The translations under genes and the position numbers were made by a program. The notes under the pieces are model-generated. The model had not been told where the DNA came from and ran no database searches. It worked only from the letters and a program-made list of their open reading frames with translations. A stretch of DNA of 64,000 nucleotides from Nemertoderma westbladi (Eukaryota; Xenacoelomorpha; Nemertodermatida; Nemertodermatidae). This document shows, piece by piece, positions 21,491 through 32,361 of this stretch; position 1 is the first letter of the stretch; every line of letters begins with the position of its first letter. The stretch covers positions 1 through 64,000 of the forward strand of contig JAUCBJ010000179.1 of the NCBI GenBank assembly GCA_032718475.1, in the 5' to 3' direction.

Positions 21491-23540
21491 CTATAAGGGA
21501 AAGACTTCGACTTCACAAAGCGTTAGATATTCGCTGATTCCGAGGAACACAACGACATAACGGCCAGTCTTCCCGGAGCAGGTGATGGTGTGGACGTCGC
21601 TGGCGCTGGTGATGGTACCGCAGAGGTTGACAGAGTTGCTAACCAGACTACGGAGGAACCCATCGTCTAGACTATCCACTATAAACACCTGTAAAACACA
21701 TTTATTTTATCACAAAATTAGCGATATGAATGGGTTAATCTTTTAGGCTCGTTTGGCCAAGGAAACCCCATCTAGGGATTGAACCAGGATGTCGCAGACC
21801 AAGCTGCTGCTGCCAGTGCGTGTATCGTACAGTGGATATTTTATATTAATGGAACGTAAAATAATAAATGCCGTCTGCGTGACCTACCTTAGCACCGATA
21901 ATCCGACACGACAGCTGTCCGACCTACCTTAGCACCGATAATCCGACACGACAGCTGTCCGACCTACCTTAGCACCGATAATCAGACACGACAGCTGTCC
22001 GACCTACCTTAGCACCGATAATCCGACACGACAGCTGTCCGACCTACCTTAGCACCGATAATCCGACACGACAGCTGTCCGACCTACCTTAGCACCGATA
22101 ATCCGACACGACAGCTGTCCGACCTACCTTAGCACCGATAATCCGACACGACAGCTGTCCGACCTACCTTAGCACCGATAATTCGACCCTCCGACCTACC
22201 TTAGCTCCGATAATCCGACCCTGACAGCAGTCCTGTCTGTTGTAGACCTTTACGTGGCTGATGGGAGTGATCTCCTGTAGATCCAGAGTCCACCACCCAG
22301 GGGCGATGTTATCCGTGTGGGTGCAGCTACCGTGGTTGTAATCCCCGTCGGTGTTTCCATCGTTACCGCGGCTAGCAACTCCGCCCCAACCGACCGAATC
22401 CATTCCGCTCGGGAGACCGATGGCGATGTTACCGGCCCCGACCTCAACCTAGTAATAACAATAATTAAATTCCTAGTTCCATAATCCTAATGGAAGAGTT
22501 ACAAAGTAAATAAAGTAACATACAAAGACAAAGTTTGCTACTGTGTAGTATTTGCTGCACATAACATGGTATGCATGCCGCACTATTATAGCTGCAGTAC
22601 TTACCTCGCACAGAGTTAGGTAGTTACCGTTGAGCTGAAAGACGACAAGGTAACGTCCGTGATGGCTGTCGCAGTCTACATGACTGGTGTGTGAGGCGCT
22701 GGAGATGGTGCCACATAGATGGGCGGAACAGGTGTCTGTGTTCTGGAGTGTGTCCCAAGAGACATCGTCTGTGACGTAAACCTCGGCCCCAATGATACGA
22801 TCAGCGCAACAATCAATGCGATTGTAAATAGTGACCATGCCAACAGAAGGTCTCTGATTTCCAAGGTCAACCCACCACCAATTGGGGGCCTGGTTGTCGG
22901 TATGGGTGCAGGAGTTACCGTTGTAGACACCATCTCGGTTGCCGTCAACGGCCCGACTAGATTGGCCATTATACGTGGTGGTATCCTAGAAACACAATTG
23001 GCATAATCTAATGTTATGTTTCAACATAAAGCACTACCACCCTACAACAATACAATTTCAATTTAATTTACCCTTTTAATAATATTAAATTGCACAATTA
23101 ATAATATTAAATTGCACAATTAATATTATACAACAAATATAAATTTGTTACATATCCTCCGACAGGCAACTGTAGCGAGCACTAAACTACAAGCTACAGC
23201 ACTAAACCACACAGGTTAATGGTGGTAATAACCATTTAACGGATTCTGTTATGCCTACTGGAATACTCTTTGTTGAATTGCAAATGATTTATATTTAACA
23301 TATTAATGATATAATTTATGGCATTAAGCAAAATACTGTTAAGAATAAACTACCTATATATCTACAGTTGACAATAAGTTCAGTTTCTCTAATAATAGCA
23401 ATTTATGAATAAAATTAATTATTCAATTTGTTCAACTTGTTATCATTAATACAACTTACCTGTCCCGTTGGCCGGTTAAGTGCGAGATTAAGTGCTGAAG
23501 TAGAAGCTATCAATAATAACACGAGCAGTAAACAGTGCAT
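21491..23540 (-). CDS. Secreted tandem F-type lectin (fucolectin), 302 aa, four exons
   Basis: Coding exons on the minus strand are 23540-23460, 22985-22605, 22448-22200 and 21688-21491. All introns are phase 0 with GT/AG ends. Exon 1 gives a signal peptide (MHCLLLVLLLIASTSA) and the start of the first domain, with ALNRPTGQ before the junction. Domain 1 (about 20-155) and domain 2 (about 157-300) are both F-type lectin (FTP) folds. The fucose-binding signature H-X26-R-X-D-X4-R/K fits exactly in domain 2 (H198, R225, D227, R232). Domain 1 has H55, R83, D85 and R90 with one extra residue in the spacer. Both have the DCC disulfide pair and end in LTLCEV. Such lectins bind fucosylated glycans in innate recognition. 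The third donor is embedded in a tandem repeat. Only domain 2 is split by an intron at GAK|V. Confidence 0.92.
21881..22200 (-). repeat. Eight 40-bp tandem copies of the exon 3 / intron 3 splice junction
   Basis: Units start at 21881, 21921, 21961, 22001, 22041, 22081, 22121 and 22161; the last is shortened to 32 bases before the genuine junction at 22200/22199. Each unit, read on the minus strand, contains CGGATTATCGGTGCTAAG followed by GTAGGTC (the last has GAATTATCGG), differing by one base from the genuine exon end (GGAGCTAAG|GTAGGTC). Each therefore carries a copy of the 5' splice site plus the last exon codons. Units are identical apart from one base around 21984 and the shortened last one, so the expansion is recent. 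Confidence 0.95.
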
Positions 23541-23682
23541 GTTGGTTTAGTATTATTAGATGAAAGAATGTTACAAATAGAAAAAATTAAGAAATAACAA
23601 AAAAACTACCTACAAGCACAAGATAGAAAAGATTCGCTAAATTCAGTTCAAAGAACTAACTGCAATAATTATAATTTATTTT

Positions 23683-23691
23683 ATTTTTATA
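23683..23691 (-). promoter_or_regulatory. Candidate TATA box of the lectin gene
   Basis: On the minus strand TATAAAAAT sits about 145 bases upstream of the lectin ATG (23540), which would give a 5' leader of roughly 115 bases. A second TATATAG-like word is near 23813. The surroundings are AT-rich, so chance matches are likely. Confidence 0.3.
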
Positions 23692-23699
23692 CTTCAGTT

Positions 23700-25193
23700 T
23701 TCGAGTCCCCAATAATAGAGGTCAAAGGCCAAGCATTTCACATTGCACTGCTGTAAAGTGATTGGATTGTCAACTTCGAGGTAAGGTATACACTTGTACT
23801 TAGGCAACTGTACTCTATATAACAAGAGGTGCTAATTGCAATGAAGGCAATATTGGAGGTAAAGGATCGTGTGTGTGTAGCAAAAAGTAACCAATGGTGG
23901 CCCAGTGTGTGTTGATTTTCTATACTAATTTATTAAACCCCCACACCCTTTTCCAATACTTTATGATAACAATACCTACAACTACCAAATAAACGGCCAG
24001 TTGTCGTTATTAAATTGGACCCATGGGCTGGGAGGCAGCATAGGTAATACTGTAATTAATTACAGTTTATTGAACTATAATTATTGTCTGTTCGAGAATG
24101 GAATATACGGATAAAATTAATCCCTGAAGCAAATTAATCTGTATAACTGCTGCTGAGGCCAAAGCGAGAATTAATGATAAACTTGCTTAAAGGCATGGGG
24201 TTTTATTTCAATTTAGATTTACTATTATTTATAACATGTAATTAAATACAATAACTATTATTTGTACGTTCTGTAAAATAGCACTTGATAGGAAACAAGT
24301 TTGAGTCGGTTTCCTCAATGCGATGAAAAAAATAAATATGCAAAGATTTATTTATGGACGTAAATTTAGGGTTACAAGTTTTGTCAGCTTTTCTAAATAA
24401 CAACCATATTACTCACCCTTCGCAAATCACGTAAATAAGTGAATTCATTATTCGTCGCCCATGTGAAGAATACCAGATTTTCACTTTTCCGTCGATATTT
24501 TAATGGAATTTTATGTGAAGAATTTTTATAAATTTATCTTAATTATATTAAATGTTTTATTGCGGGTTATTTCTATATATTATATAGATAAATATAGAAT
24601 CAATATTAATTAAAAAACAAAATATATCTGTCGGATATGAGAACCAGTTGTATGCAATAAAGAATAATTAATGGATTAAATAAAAATCGTTCAATCACTT
24701 AAAAAATGTCTTTATATAATATGAGTTTCGATAATCTTTTTCAAGCTCTATCGATTCGTTCTCTTAATCTCTTTATCTTTATAATTCTGTTGATCTTTTG
24801 CGAAGCCGAGACTTTCCTACTCCGAGGGTTAAAACAAACGGAAAAAACAACAAAACAACCAGATAAACAAACTTATGTTCTACTTTTAATTTAATATCGC
24901 CTATATTTGAAAAAGATAAAGAGAATTATCGAAAGCTCATAAAATAAAAAAATTTTTAAGTTATTGAACGTCTCAACGTCAGTTGATTTTTATTGGATAC
25001 TTTATTCTTTATAGATAGATACTAATTGGTTTTATTGTTTCGGTTAGATTCAACCCTTCCTTAACATGGGTTTTTCATGAAAACCTCACATTCATCACAT
25101 TCATGGGGGAAATTGCAAAGAGAAATATAAGCAGAAAGTATGGTATACATTCAGATGCGCCATTCTCCAAGTTGTTGTAATATTGGCGGTGTC
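23700..25193. other. No gene seen; AT-rich intergenic DNA
   Basis: Frequent stops on both strands. A 62-codon open frame at 24706-24894 is hydrophobic but has no supporting features. Confidence 0.5.
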
Positions 25194-25236
25194 GTCGCGT
25201 TACGGCTAATATCGCGTTATGGCTAATTTTTTGAGA

Positions 25237-25279
25237 GATTAGCCGTACCGCGACTTTCAAAGTCGCGGTACGGCTAATC
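25237..25279. repeat. Perfect 43-nt palindrome (21-bp stem, 1-nt loop)
   Basis: GATTAGCCGTACCGCGACTT and its complement flank a single C at 25258. In the right arm the counterpart at 26450-26488 has a 19-bp stem with one mismatch. Such stems can extrude as cruciforms or fold in RNA. Confidence 0.9.
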
Positions 25280-25755
25280 TATTGTCTTGGTTTTACATAG
25301 GGAATCATTATCAATATTATTCTATGATGTTTACGTACAGATGAGGTCCGAAAAATGTAATGTAATAATGTTTTACAGCATGGGAGTCTCTGGAGGGGGT
25401 GGGGGGGGGGGGGGGGGGAATTTTACCATCTTTCATACTGTATGTTCTTCGACAGCCTCACATTCAATATAAAATGGTATTCTATGGTATTCTTAGTCAC
25501 AGCCTCAAGCACAGGTACCGATTACAGCGGCCAATAATAGCAGCCGAAGAAGCAATGAGTGGTTTTGTTGAACATATTCCACTACTTCATATCGATGTTG
25601 TTAACCAACGCCGGGCTCGCTACCTAGACCATATGTGCGTTCTGTTTGGGGATTGACAAGCCGGCAATGGCCGTCCTTCCAGCCGCCGATCACCCAGTTG
25701 AAAGTCCAGCTGCATTGGGAGGGGGTGGTGATCCCGACTGGCATGTTGGTGTAGT

Positions 25756-26075
25756 GAACCACCCCTTGGCGGCCAAACCATTTCTTCCCAACCCACCCTC
25801 GAACCACCCCTTCGCGGCCGAACCATTCCTTCCCAACCCACCCCCGAACCATCCCTTCGCGGCCGAACCATTTCTTCCCAACCCACCCTCGAACCACCCC
25901 TTCGCGGCCGAACCATTTCTTCCCAACCCACCCTCGAACCACCCCTTCGCGGCCGAACCATCCAACCCAACCCACCCCCGAACCATCCCTTCGCGGCCGA
26001 ACCATTTCTTCCCAACCCACCCCCGCATCACCCCTTCGCGGCCGAACCATTCCAACCCACCCCACCACCGAACCA
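25756..26075 (+). repeat. 45-bp GC-rich minisatellite, about seven units
   Basis: The units contain CCCCTTCGCGGCCGAACCAT and TTCCCAACCCACC. One unit is shortened. Because 45 is divisible by three, long repetitive frames are open on both strands (for example NHPFAAEPFLPNPPS repeated on the plus strand). This explains several overlapping open frames without implying a protein. Confidence 0.9.
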
Positions 26076-26523
26076 TATGCCATACGTGGGCGATGACAGG
26101 CTAATTCAAGACATTTCTTAGTTCAGATCTTTAGTTTTAGATACTTTTTATTTGATTATTATAATGATAAATTCAAAGTGCAAATTTCGGCAAAATACTG
26201 ATATACTTTCGACCAATATACCTATGGTACTGTGTACTGTGGTACTCAATACAACAATAATAATACAATAATTAATAAATTAAGTTTTTTAGTTAAAATC
26301 CCCCCCTGGATACTCCCATGCTGTATAACATTATTACATTAAATTTTACGAACCTTTCATCATCTGTACGTAAACACCATAGAATAATATTGATAATGAT
26401 TCCCTATGTAAAACCAAGACAATAGATAAGCCGTAACGCGACTTTATAAGTAGCCGTAACGCGACTTTGAAAGTCGCGGTACGGCTACTCAAAAAGTCGC
26501 TTTACGGCTAATTGTCGCGTTAC

Positions 26524-26899
26524 AGACAGGGGACTCTATACACAGACAGTACATACCGTCCGATAGTATTAATTTTAGATTTTTACATTTACTACATAAT
26601 ATTAGCTCCGGCATCCCATTCTATAACAAAGTAAATATTTTTAGTTTTTTAGGAGATCTATACAGTAGCTTATAACCGCCTTTTATTATGTATTTTTTGG
26701 CGCCAACCTTATAAATTCAAACTTTGCAGTAATTAGGCAACATTTAAGCTAAAGTTTGTACATTATTTATGACTGATGATGATTTTGTGTAAAAATCGAA
26801 ACGTTTAGAACTTATGCATATTATTTCATTGTATTTACGTACTTTTAATATATATATATTATTATTAAACATTAAGGAATATCCAACTACGACGGAAAT
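26524..26899. other. No gene seen; 3' flank of the L44 gene
   Basis: AT-rich sequence between the foldback element and the MRPL44 stop codon; probably includes its 3' untranslated region. Confidence 0.5.
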
Positions 26900-29133
26900 C
26901 TACCGACTAAGTTCGGAAACCATTTGTTTCCGGTACAGTTTGTCTACAAAATCGCGAGTTTTATTGAGCGGGTTGGCTGCGTGTAGCGGTAGGGGGCGTC
27001 TGCTGGAGTCCAGTCCGTATAAATTCCTCAAGGCCGTCAAGGTTGCTTCGGTTTCAGCCTCATCGACGCTGATTCCACAACCTTCACTGAGACACCGGGA
27101 CCCGGAATAAATACCGACTACATACGCCGGTATTATTGTGTTGCTTCCTGTACTTCTGCAATAGGATGAACGGTGGATATTAGTAAATCATTATTTATTA
27201 CAAGAAACTATTTATACCGAACCAGTGATGTATATGCGAGAGAGATAGATAAATATAACACATCAACAAAGGGTCAAAAGGGAAAAAATATATTTTTTTA
27301 ATTTATATTTTAATTAAATATTACAATTTTTCATAGGTGAAGTTTCAGGATTTAATATGATTTTAACTCAAGGGAGATAAAGAGGCATATAGAAAAAACA
27401 TGTTATTGAATTCATTTCTAGGTAAATTACCGCGATATTATTAAATAAATAATTAGGTAACGAACAGTATTCCATGAACTATTAACTATTTTTCCATTAG
27501 GACCCCTTATAATTATTGACCTCCTCGTTGTCATTCGCCCAGATAATTATACATTACGGGGAGGAAATAAAGTGCACTTTGTTTCCCATTTTATCACAAA
27601 TTATTACTGATAACATCATTATATTTAGTCACTTACTCCAACTCAAGGCTAATCAGATCAAATTGTTATTTCCCGTCGCAGAATTTCTCGCGTAAAAAAC
27701 ATTTGATTAACTTCTCTCCGTAATGTTAATGTTCACTACATTTAAATATTGTTTGTATCTTACCGCTAGAAGTAACATTTTGAATTAAATATTTGTACAC
27801 TCGTAAATTTGAATGAATTAATTATCATTGGATAATTACTATTATTATTGTTATTGCCGTGTTGTTGTTGTGCTGTAATATTTCGATCTTGTGGTTGGTT
27901 GTGCTGTGTTATTTACTTTGTTGTTATTTACGATGCGCTGTTAAATAATTGGTTTCAATAAAATTACTAAGTACTACTAGTGTAAACAATAAACATTTGC
28001 TTTGAAGTACCCTAAACTGGTACTTTTATACTTTATATACCATCTCGAAAAAATATGAAATAATATGAAAGGAATGGAAAATATCTCACCAAAACGCCAT
28101 GCTAGAGCTAGATAAATCCTATTCCGAATCTAAAAGTAGTCCTGAGGTTACAGTAGGTACAGTGTACAGCGTACCAGTAACGGGTGTTTCAAACTCACCT
28201 CAACATTCGGGATTCCAACGGAGCCATTCCCCTTTTACTGACCTCCCTCTCCAAGTAGGCAGTAGCGTCGGTCGGTTGCCAACGCAACATGGGATCGCGT
28301 CCTATCAACTGCGTCACAATAAAATCCTGAGTAAACAACCCAGCCCTGGACGCGCCGTTGTGTTTGAGAATGGCGCCGACGAGAGCCAAGAAAACGCGCC
28401 TGACGACGGACTGGGGAACCGGGTTGGAGGAACACAATACGAGATCCTTGAGACCGAGGTTCGAGGAAACATCATCGAGAACTTCGTCGGAAACTAACCA
28501 GTTCACGCAGGACTCCACCCCCGGTCGAGGCAAGTCCCTGTAAACCCGTCGGAGGTATTCCGTGCAGTAAAAAGTTACGAAATCTAAACCGACCGTAGAT
28601 AGCTCGTTGTTCGATTTAACGGCGTCTGTTTGAGATTCGGTTGGCGTTTCTTTTGGAACATTGGCGTTCCCGGGGATGTGAGTTGTAGCCGAATCCTCTA
28701 AACTTCCCGGAGTTTCGCTCGTAAAACTCTCGTCAGTTATAACCTGGATGAATAATTCTTTAGGGATATCCTCCCCAATTCGTATTAAATATGAGTAAAT
28801 TTCAGCATCTAAATTCCAGTTTGTTTCGGAATTTCTTCGGGGAATTACAGGTTCTTTCAACGAAAACACAAGATCTTTCCGTTTCTTAGATTCTATTTCC
28901 TTTATAACCGCGCTGGTCCATCTCCCTACACATCGCTTAGGTAAATAATTGAACTCGTTGGCATATCGACTGATACTGGTACGTCCATCAAGTGAATTCC
29001 TAAAGTTCCGCCAGTTAAAAGCAAACGATTTCGTAGATAATCGAGTGACAGTGCGACGACAATGCAACGATAATTTAACAGGGTTAATTCGTAAAAAAAA
29101 GCAAGTTGATGAAAACAACATTCCAGACGTCAT
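26900..29133 (-). CDS. MRPL44: Mitochondrial ribosomal protein L44 (mL44), 396 aa, two exons
   Basis: Exons on the minus strand are 29133-28199 (935 nt) and 27155-26900 (256 nt). The donor is TTGAG|GTGAGT, the acceptor ATTGCAG|AAG, phase 2, with an intron of about 1.04 kb. The N-terminus is rich in R, K, S and T and lacks acidic residues, as in a mitochondrial targeting peptide. Residues about 105-312 follow the RNase III-like domain of mL44: NWNLDAEIYSYLIRIG, then RAGLFTQDFIVTQLIGRD and KRGMAPLESRMLR. Exon 2 supplies the dsRNA-binding domain (IPAYVVGIYSGSRCLSEG and TLTALRNLYGL). The protein sits in the large subunit of the mitochondrial ribosome. At 396 residues it is longer than the vertebrate protein (about 330), mainly from a linker at about 150-190. 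The match is from memory of the family; I regard it as secure. Confidence 0.88.
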
Positions 29134-30109
29134 TATCTGAGTAGGCCTATTAGCCTAGTGCCTAGGCGCTAGGCCTACTTTACTTCGTACATTATGCTCT
29201 GCACTGCAGCGCAGCTGCCTAACTGTAGGATCAATAACTGATTAATATCCGTACTGCCGTACGAAAATGCATGGCTGTATGGATGGTGCCAACTGCAGAA
29301 CTGCTAAAATGTCCTCGAACCCAGAACCTATCAAATCTGCAAATACTGTCAGACTGTAGGCCTAGGCCTACTGCAGTACTGTCTAACATTTACAACATTA
29401 ATCTGTTAATTATATAGGAGGCCTAACATAATACAGTAATACTGTAGGGCCTAATGAATAGGCCTACCGGTGTTAGGGTTGGTTGACAATTTTACAGTTT
29501 TAGAGTGTTCGTTTCCCAATCAGGGTATTTTAACTCCACATAATAATTATCCGTATTGTCATGTCATCGTGTTTTTATATATTCATGAATTGGGTTACGC
29601 AGTTACTGTACATGAAATATTTAAGCTGTATGCCTACAGCTGTATAAGTAGGGTTAAGCTGTTAAGGCCTGACTAAAACTACTGAACTATAAACTAACCC
29701 TCATCAGAATAATAATACACATATTAATGGCTGTCAAGGAATACAATCTGCAATCAGAGGTTATTCCTCGAAAGTGAAAGATAGTAAGAATTTACATAAT
29801 GAGCTATGAAGTACCGGTATCAAAGTTCATATTATCCACCCTCGCCACACCATTAGGCTCCAATCTGACAACCTAACCAGACCTTGACTACTGCAGTACT
29901 GCTGTACTGAAAATAAATCTGCAGTAGTGCATAAAATATTTCAAATTTCCCACCATTTCTTGGCCTGCCAGATTTATTATTATTCTTAGTTGTTGATTGG
30001 AAGGCCATGCTGATTCTACTGATATTGTTAGTTAGAGAGCTAACGAGATCGTACGGCATCGTTTATATTGAATGTGGACAATAATGTTTGTTTATGTGAT
30101 GTGAATGTG
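29134..30109. other. No gene seen; MRPL44 upstream region
   Basis: Contains several TAGGCCTAC-like words near 29145-29180, 29360 and 29420-29465, which would lie in the promoter region of MRPL44. No TATA box stands out. The short open frames here have no coding features. Confidence 0.45.
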
Positions 30110-30245
30110 GGTGAGCTACGAAAGTAAGCGAGCTTAGCATACATGTATCACTAACTCAATCGGTGTGTCTGTGGGACGAGCCACGAAGTAAGTGAGCCTT
30201 AGCGTAGTGGTACCATTAATTAATCAACCTGTGGGGCGAGAAAAT
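30110..30245 (+). repeat. Fragments of the GTGGGGC family start module
   Basis: Three partial copies follow each other: GTGAGCTACGAAAGTAAGCG near 30110, GTGGGACGAGCCACGAAGTA near 30171 with GTGAGCCTTAGC, and GTGGGGCGAG near 30232. They match the first 40 bases of E1 and the element at 12460. Confidence 0.6.
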
Positions 30246-30788
30246 CCGCAATGAAATCATAAATAATAACATAATATTATTATTATTATTTATTGCCATA
30301 CTTAAATACAATATTGTATATAAGGCAGTTTAGAGGCAAGCCTCTTTAACTGATAATAACTGACCTCTTAAGGAGGTCAGCTGGCACTCTATCCTAATAA
30401 GTAAGTACTAAATATAAATATAAAATGCATGCAGTAAATAATAAACCTATGAACGAAATGGTTACACAATATTTCCATGCAGAAGAGCAATATATTTATC
30501 TAGTTAATTAATTGTACGGTACTGTACTTATATTACAGGAAACTATTACATAATACATACAAAAAAAATATACACATGATTAATAATAAATATAATTAAG
30601 TAATTAATTGCCAGACATTATTTATTATTAAAAAATTTATTAAATTACAAAAATTCGTTTCACCGTAAATAATGTGCTCAAGCACCCAGCATTGATAGAA
30701 CCCGCGTCAATTTTATTTATCCCGTTCAAATCCTGAGAGGAAATGCTTTTTTAGAGAGCCTTTAAAAGTGGAATAGTTCGTTACTAGT

Positions 30789-30894
30789 TGTGGGGCGAGC
30801 CACGAAGTTGGCGGAGCCTTAGCGAATTGACACTGTTAGGGGGTGGGTCAATTTATGCAAATAGTTGTCGTCGTCGTCGTCGTCGTCGTTGTCG

Positions 30895-30926
<32 letters not shown>

Positions 30927-32063
30927 GTCGTTACGATTTTGACATGCTAATAACTTTGTCGGATTTAAAGCTGCCAAGTTGAAAATTTGTAGGTATCAAT
31001 ATGAGCAAAAGGTGAGATTTTTGAGAGACTTTCAGACACCATCAGTGCAATGGTCTCCCGCTAGAGGGCCACATGTCTAAACATTAAATGGCCACCCATT
31101 TCTTTGCTTTTAATCCGTTTAAGCTGAAACTTGGGAAGTATGTACTAGACCATTAGCTGTAAATTTCAAAAGAGGCTAATCTGTCTGCAGTTCTCCAGTC
31201 TGCCGCTAGAGGGCGAAATGTCCCGAATGTGAAATTATTCTTCCATTTAGTTGTTTATGATCTGATTACGCTGAAACTTGTCATATATGTACTAGATGAC
31301 ATCCTGAGTCTTTGTGTGGATTGTAATCGGTCCGAAGTTTTCCAGTCTGCCGGTAGAGGGCCACATGTCTAAACATTAAATGGCCACCCATTTCTTTGCT
31401 TTTAATCCGCTTAAGCTGAAACTTGGGAAGTATGTACTAGACCATTAGCTGTAAATTTCAAAGGAGGCTAATCTGTCTGCAGTTCTCCAGTCTGCCGCTA
31501 GAGGGCGAAATGTCCCGAATGTGAAATTATTCTTCCATTTAGTTGTTTATGATCTGATTACGCTGAAACTTGTCATATATGTACTAGAAGACATCCTAAG
31601 TCTTTGTGTGGACAGTAATCGGTCCGGAGTTTTCGAGTCTGCCGCTAGAGGGCGAAATGTAGGAAAGTGATAACCTTCGCGAATTCCTTGATCTTAATCT
31701 ATTTAAGCTGAATTTTGGAATATACAGTACCGGTATGTACTAGACCACATGCCTCGTCTTTGTGAGGAAGGTGATCGATCCGCAGTTCTTTAATATGCCG
31801 CTAGAGGGCTAAATGTATGAAAGTGAAAACCTTCCAACATTTCGTTATTTATGATCCGTCAATCGGAAACTTGGTAGATATGTAATAGACCATAGGCTGT
31901 GGCTTTGTAGGGAAACTAATCCTTCCTTCTTCAGTTACCCAGTCTCCCGCTAGAGGGTTAACGTTTTCCGGGAAAATCTTCTCCTATGTTTTTATAATCC
32001 TTTCGAGTTGATACTTAGCATTAACTCATTTCACGTGCTGCGCGAAGGCCCCACTTCGTGTTT
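30789..32063 (+). mobile_element. E1 copy A: 1.27-kb non-autonomous element in LINE-B
   Basis: It starts TGTGGGGCGAGCCACGAAGT and ends GCGAAGGCCCCACTTCGTGTTT. LINE-B coding sequence abuts both sides, so the boundaries are set by the interrupted frame. Inside are a TCG-rich microsatellite (30867-30932) and about 1 kb of diverged 146-bp tandem units. It encodes nothing credible; the arginine-rich frame at 30788-30982 is the microsatellite. The ends share GTGGGGC/GCCCCAC as short inverted termini. It also contains the empty counterpart (AATTG at 30825-30829) of the BEL-2 insertion site. Confidence 0.8.
31058..31958 (+). repeat. Seven CCGCTAGAGGGC motifs at ~146-bp spacing (E1 copy A)
   Basis: The motif occurs at 31058, 31203, 31350 (CCGGTAGAGGGC), 31495, 31642, 31798 and 31947 (last base T). 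Spacings are 145, 147, 145, 147, 156 and 149. Each sits in a diverged tandem unit that also contains GCTGAAACTTG and TATGTACTAGA. The motif fits the animal CTCF core (CC-R-C-Y-AG-R-K-GGC). The flanks have diverged much more than the motif. Confidence 0.85.
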
Positions 32064-32356
32064 TATTGTGTGCGGTAAGTCATTCCATAATTTTATGAGT
32101 TGGGTAGTTAAGCTGTAGTGCCCAAACCGGTTGTTAGTCCTTGGTAGTTTAATATTAAGGGTGCGTCTGTTAAGTAAGTCATCCGTGGTTGTATCTGGTA
32201 GGTAAGGAAGATTTAGATGTTGGAATGGGATGGATATGTGGGGCGAGCCACGAAGTTGGCGGAGCCTTAGCGAATTGACACTGTTAGGGGGTGGGTCAAT
32301 TTATGCAAATAGTTGTCGTCGTCGTCGCGAGCCACGAAGTTGGCGGAGCCTTAGCG

Positions 32357-32361
32357 AATTG
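32357..32361. repeat. BEL-2 target site duplication AATTG (left copy)
   Basis: Repeated at 43448-43452. Five bases is the length usual for BEL/Pao integration. Confidence 0.9.

Larger units (their letters stand above)
25194..26523. mobile_element. Foldback element with ~200-bp inverted arms
   Basis: The left arm (about 25194-25400) and right arm (about 26300-26523) are inverted copies. Both contain the complement pair around CATAGGGAATCATTATCAAT and a TACGGCTA/GTCGCG hairpin block at the outer end. The arms end in runs of G and C. The centre contains a 45-bp minisatellite and an open stretch at 25399-25656 without recognisable domains. No transposase gene is seen. Confidence 0.75.

Noticed and set aside
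21735-21835. tRNA gene or tRNA-derived SINE near the lectin gene
   Set aside because: A B-box-like GGTTCAATCCC exists on the minus strand and part of the region recurs at 46005, but no cloverleaf or clear A box could be drawn.
25601-26104. Proline-rich and glycine/tryptophan-rich proteins on both strands
   Set aside because: They are translations of a 45-bp minisatellite; all are open because 45 is a multiple of three.
28099-28497. 132-residue plus-strand frame
   Set aside because: It lies antisense to MRPL44 exon 1 and its splice donor; the minus-strand reading matches a conserved family.
30788-30982. Arginine-rich 64-residue protein
   Set aside because: It is the reading of a TCG microsatellite in E1.
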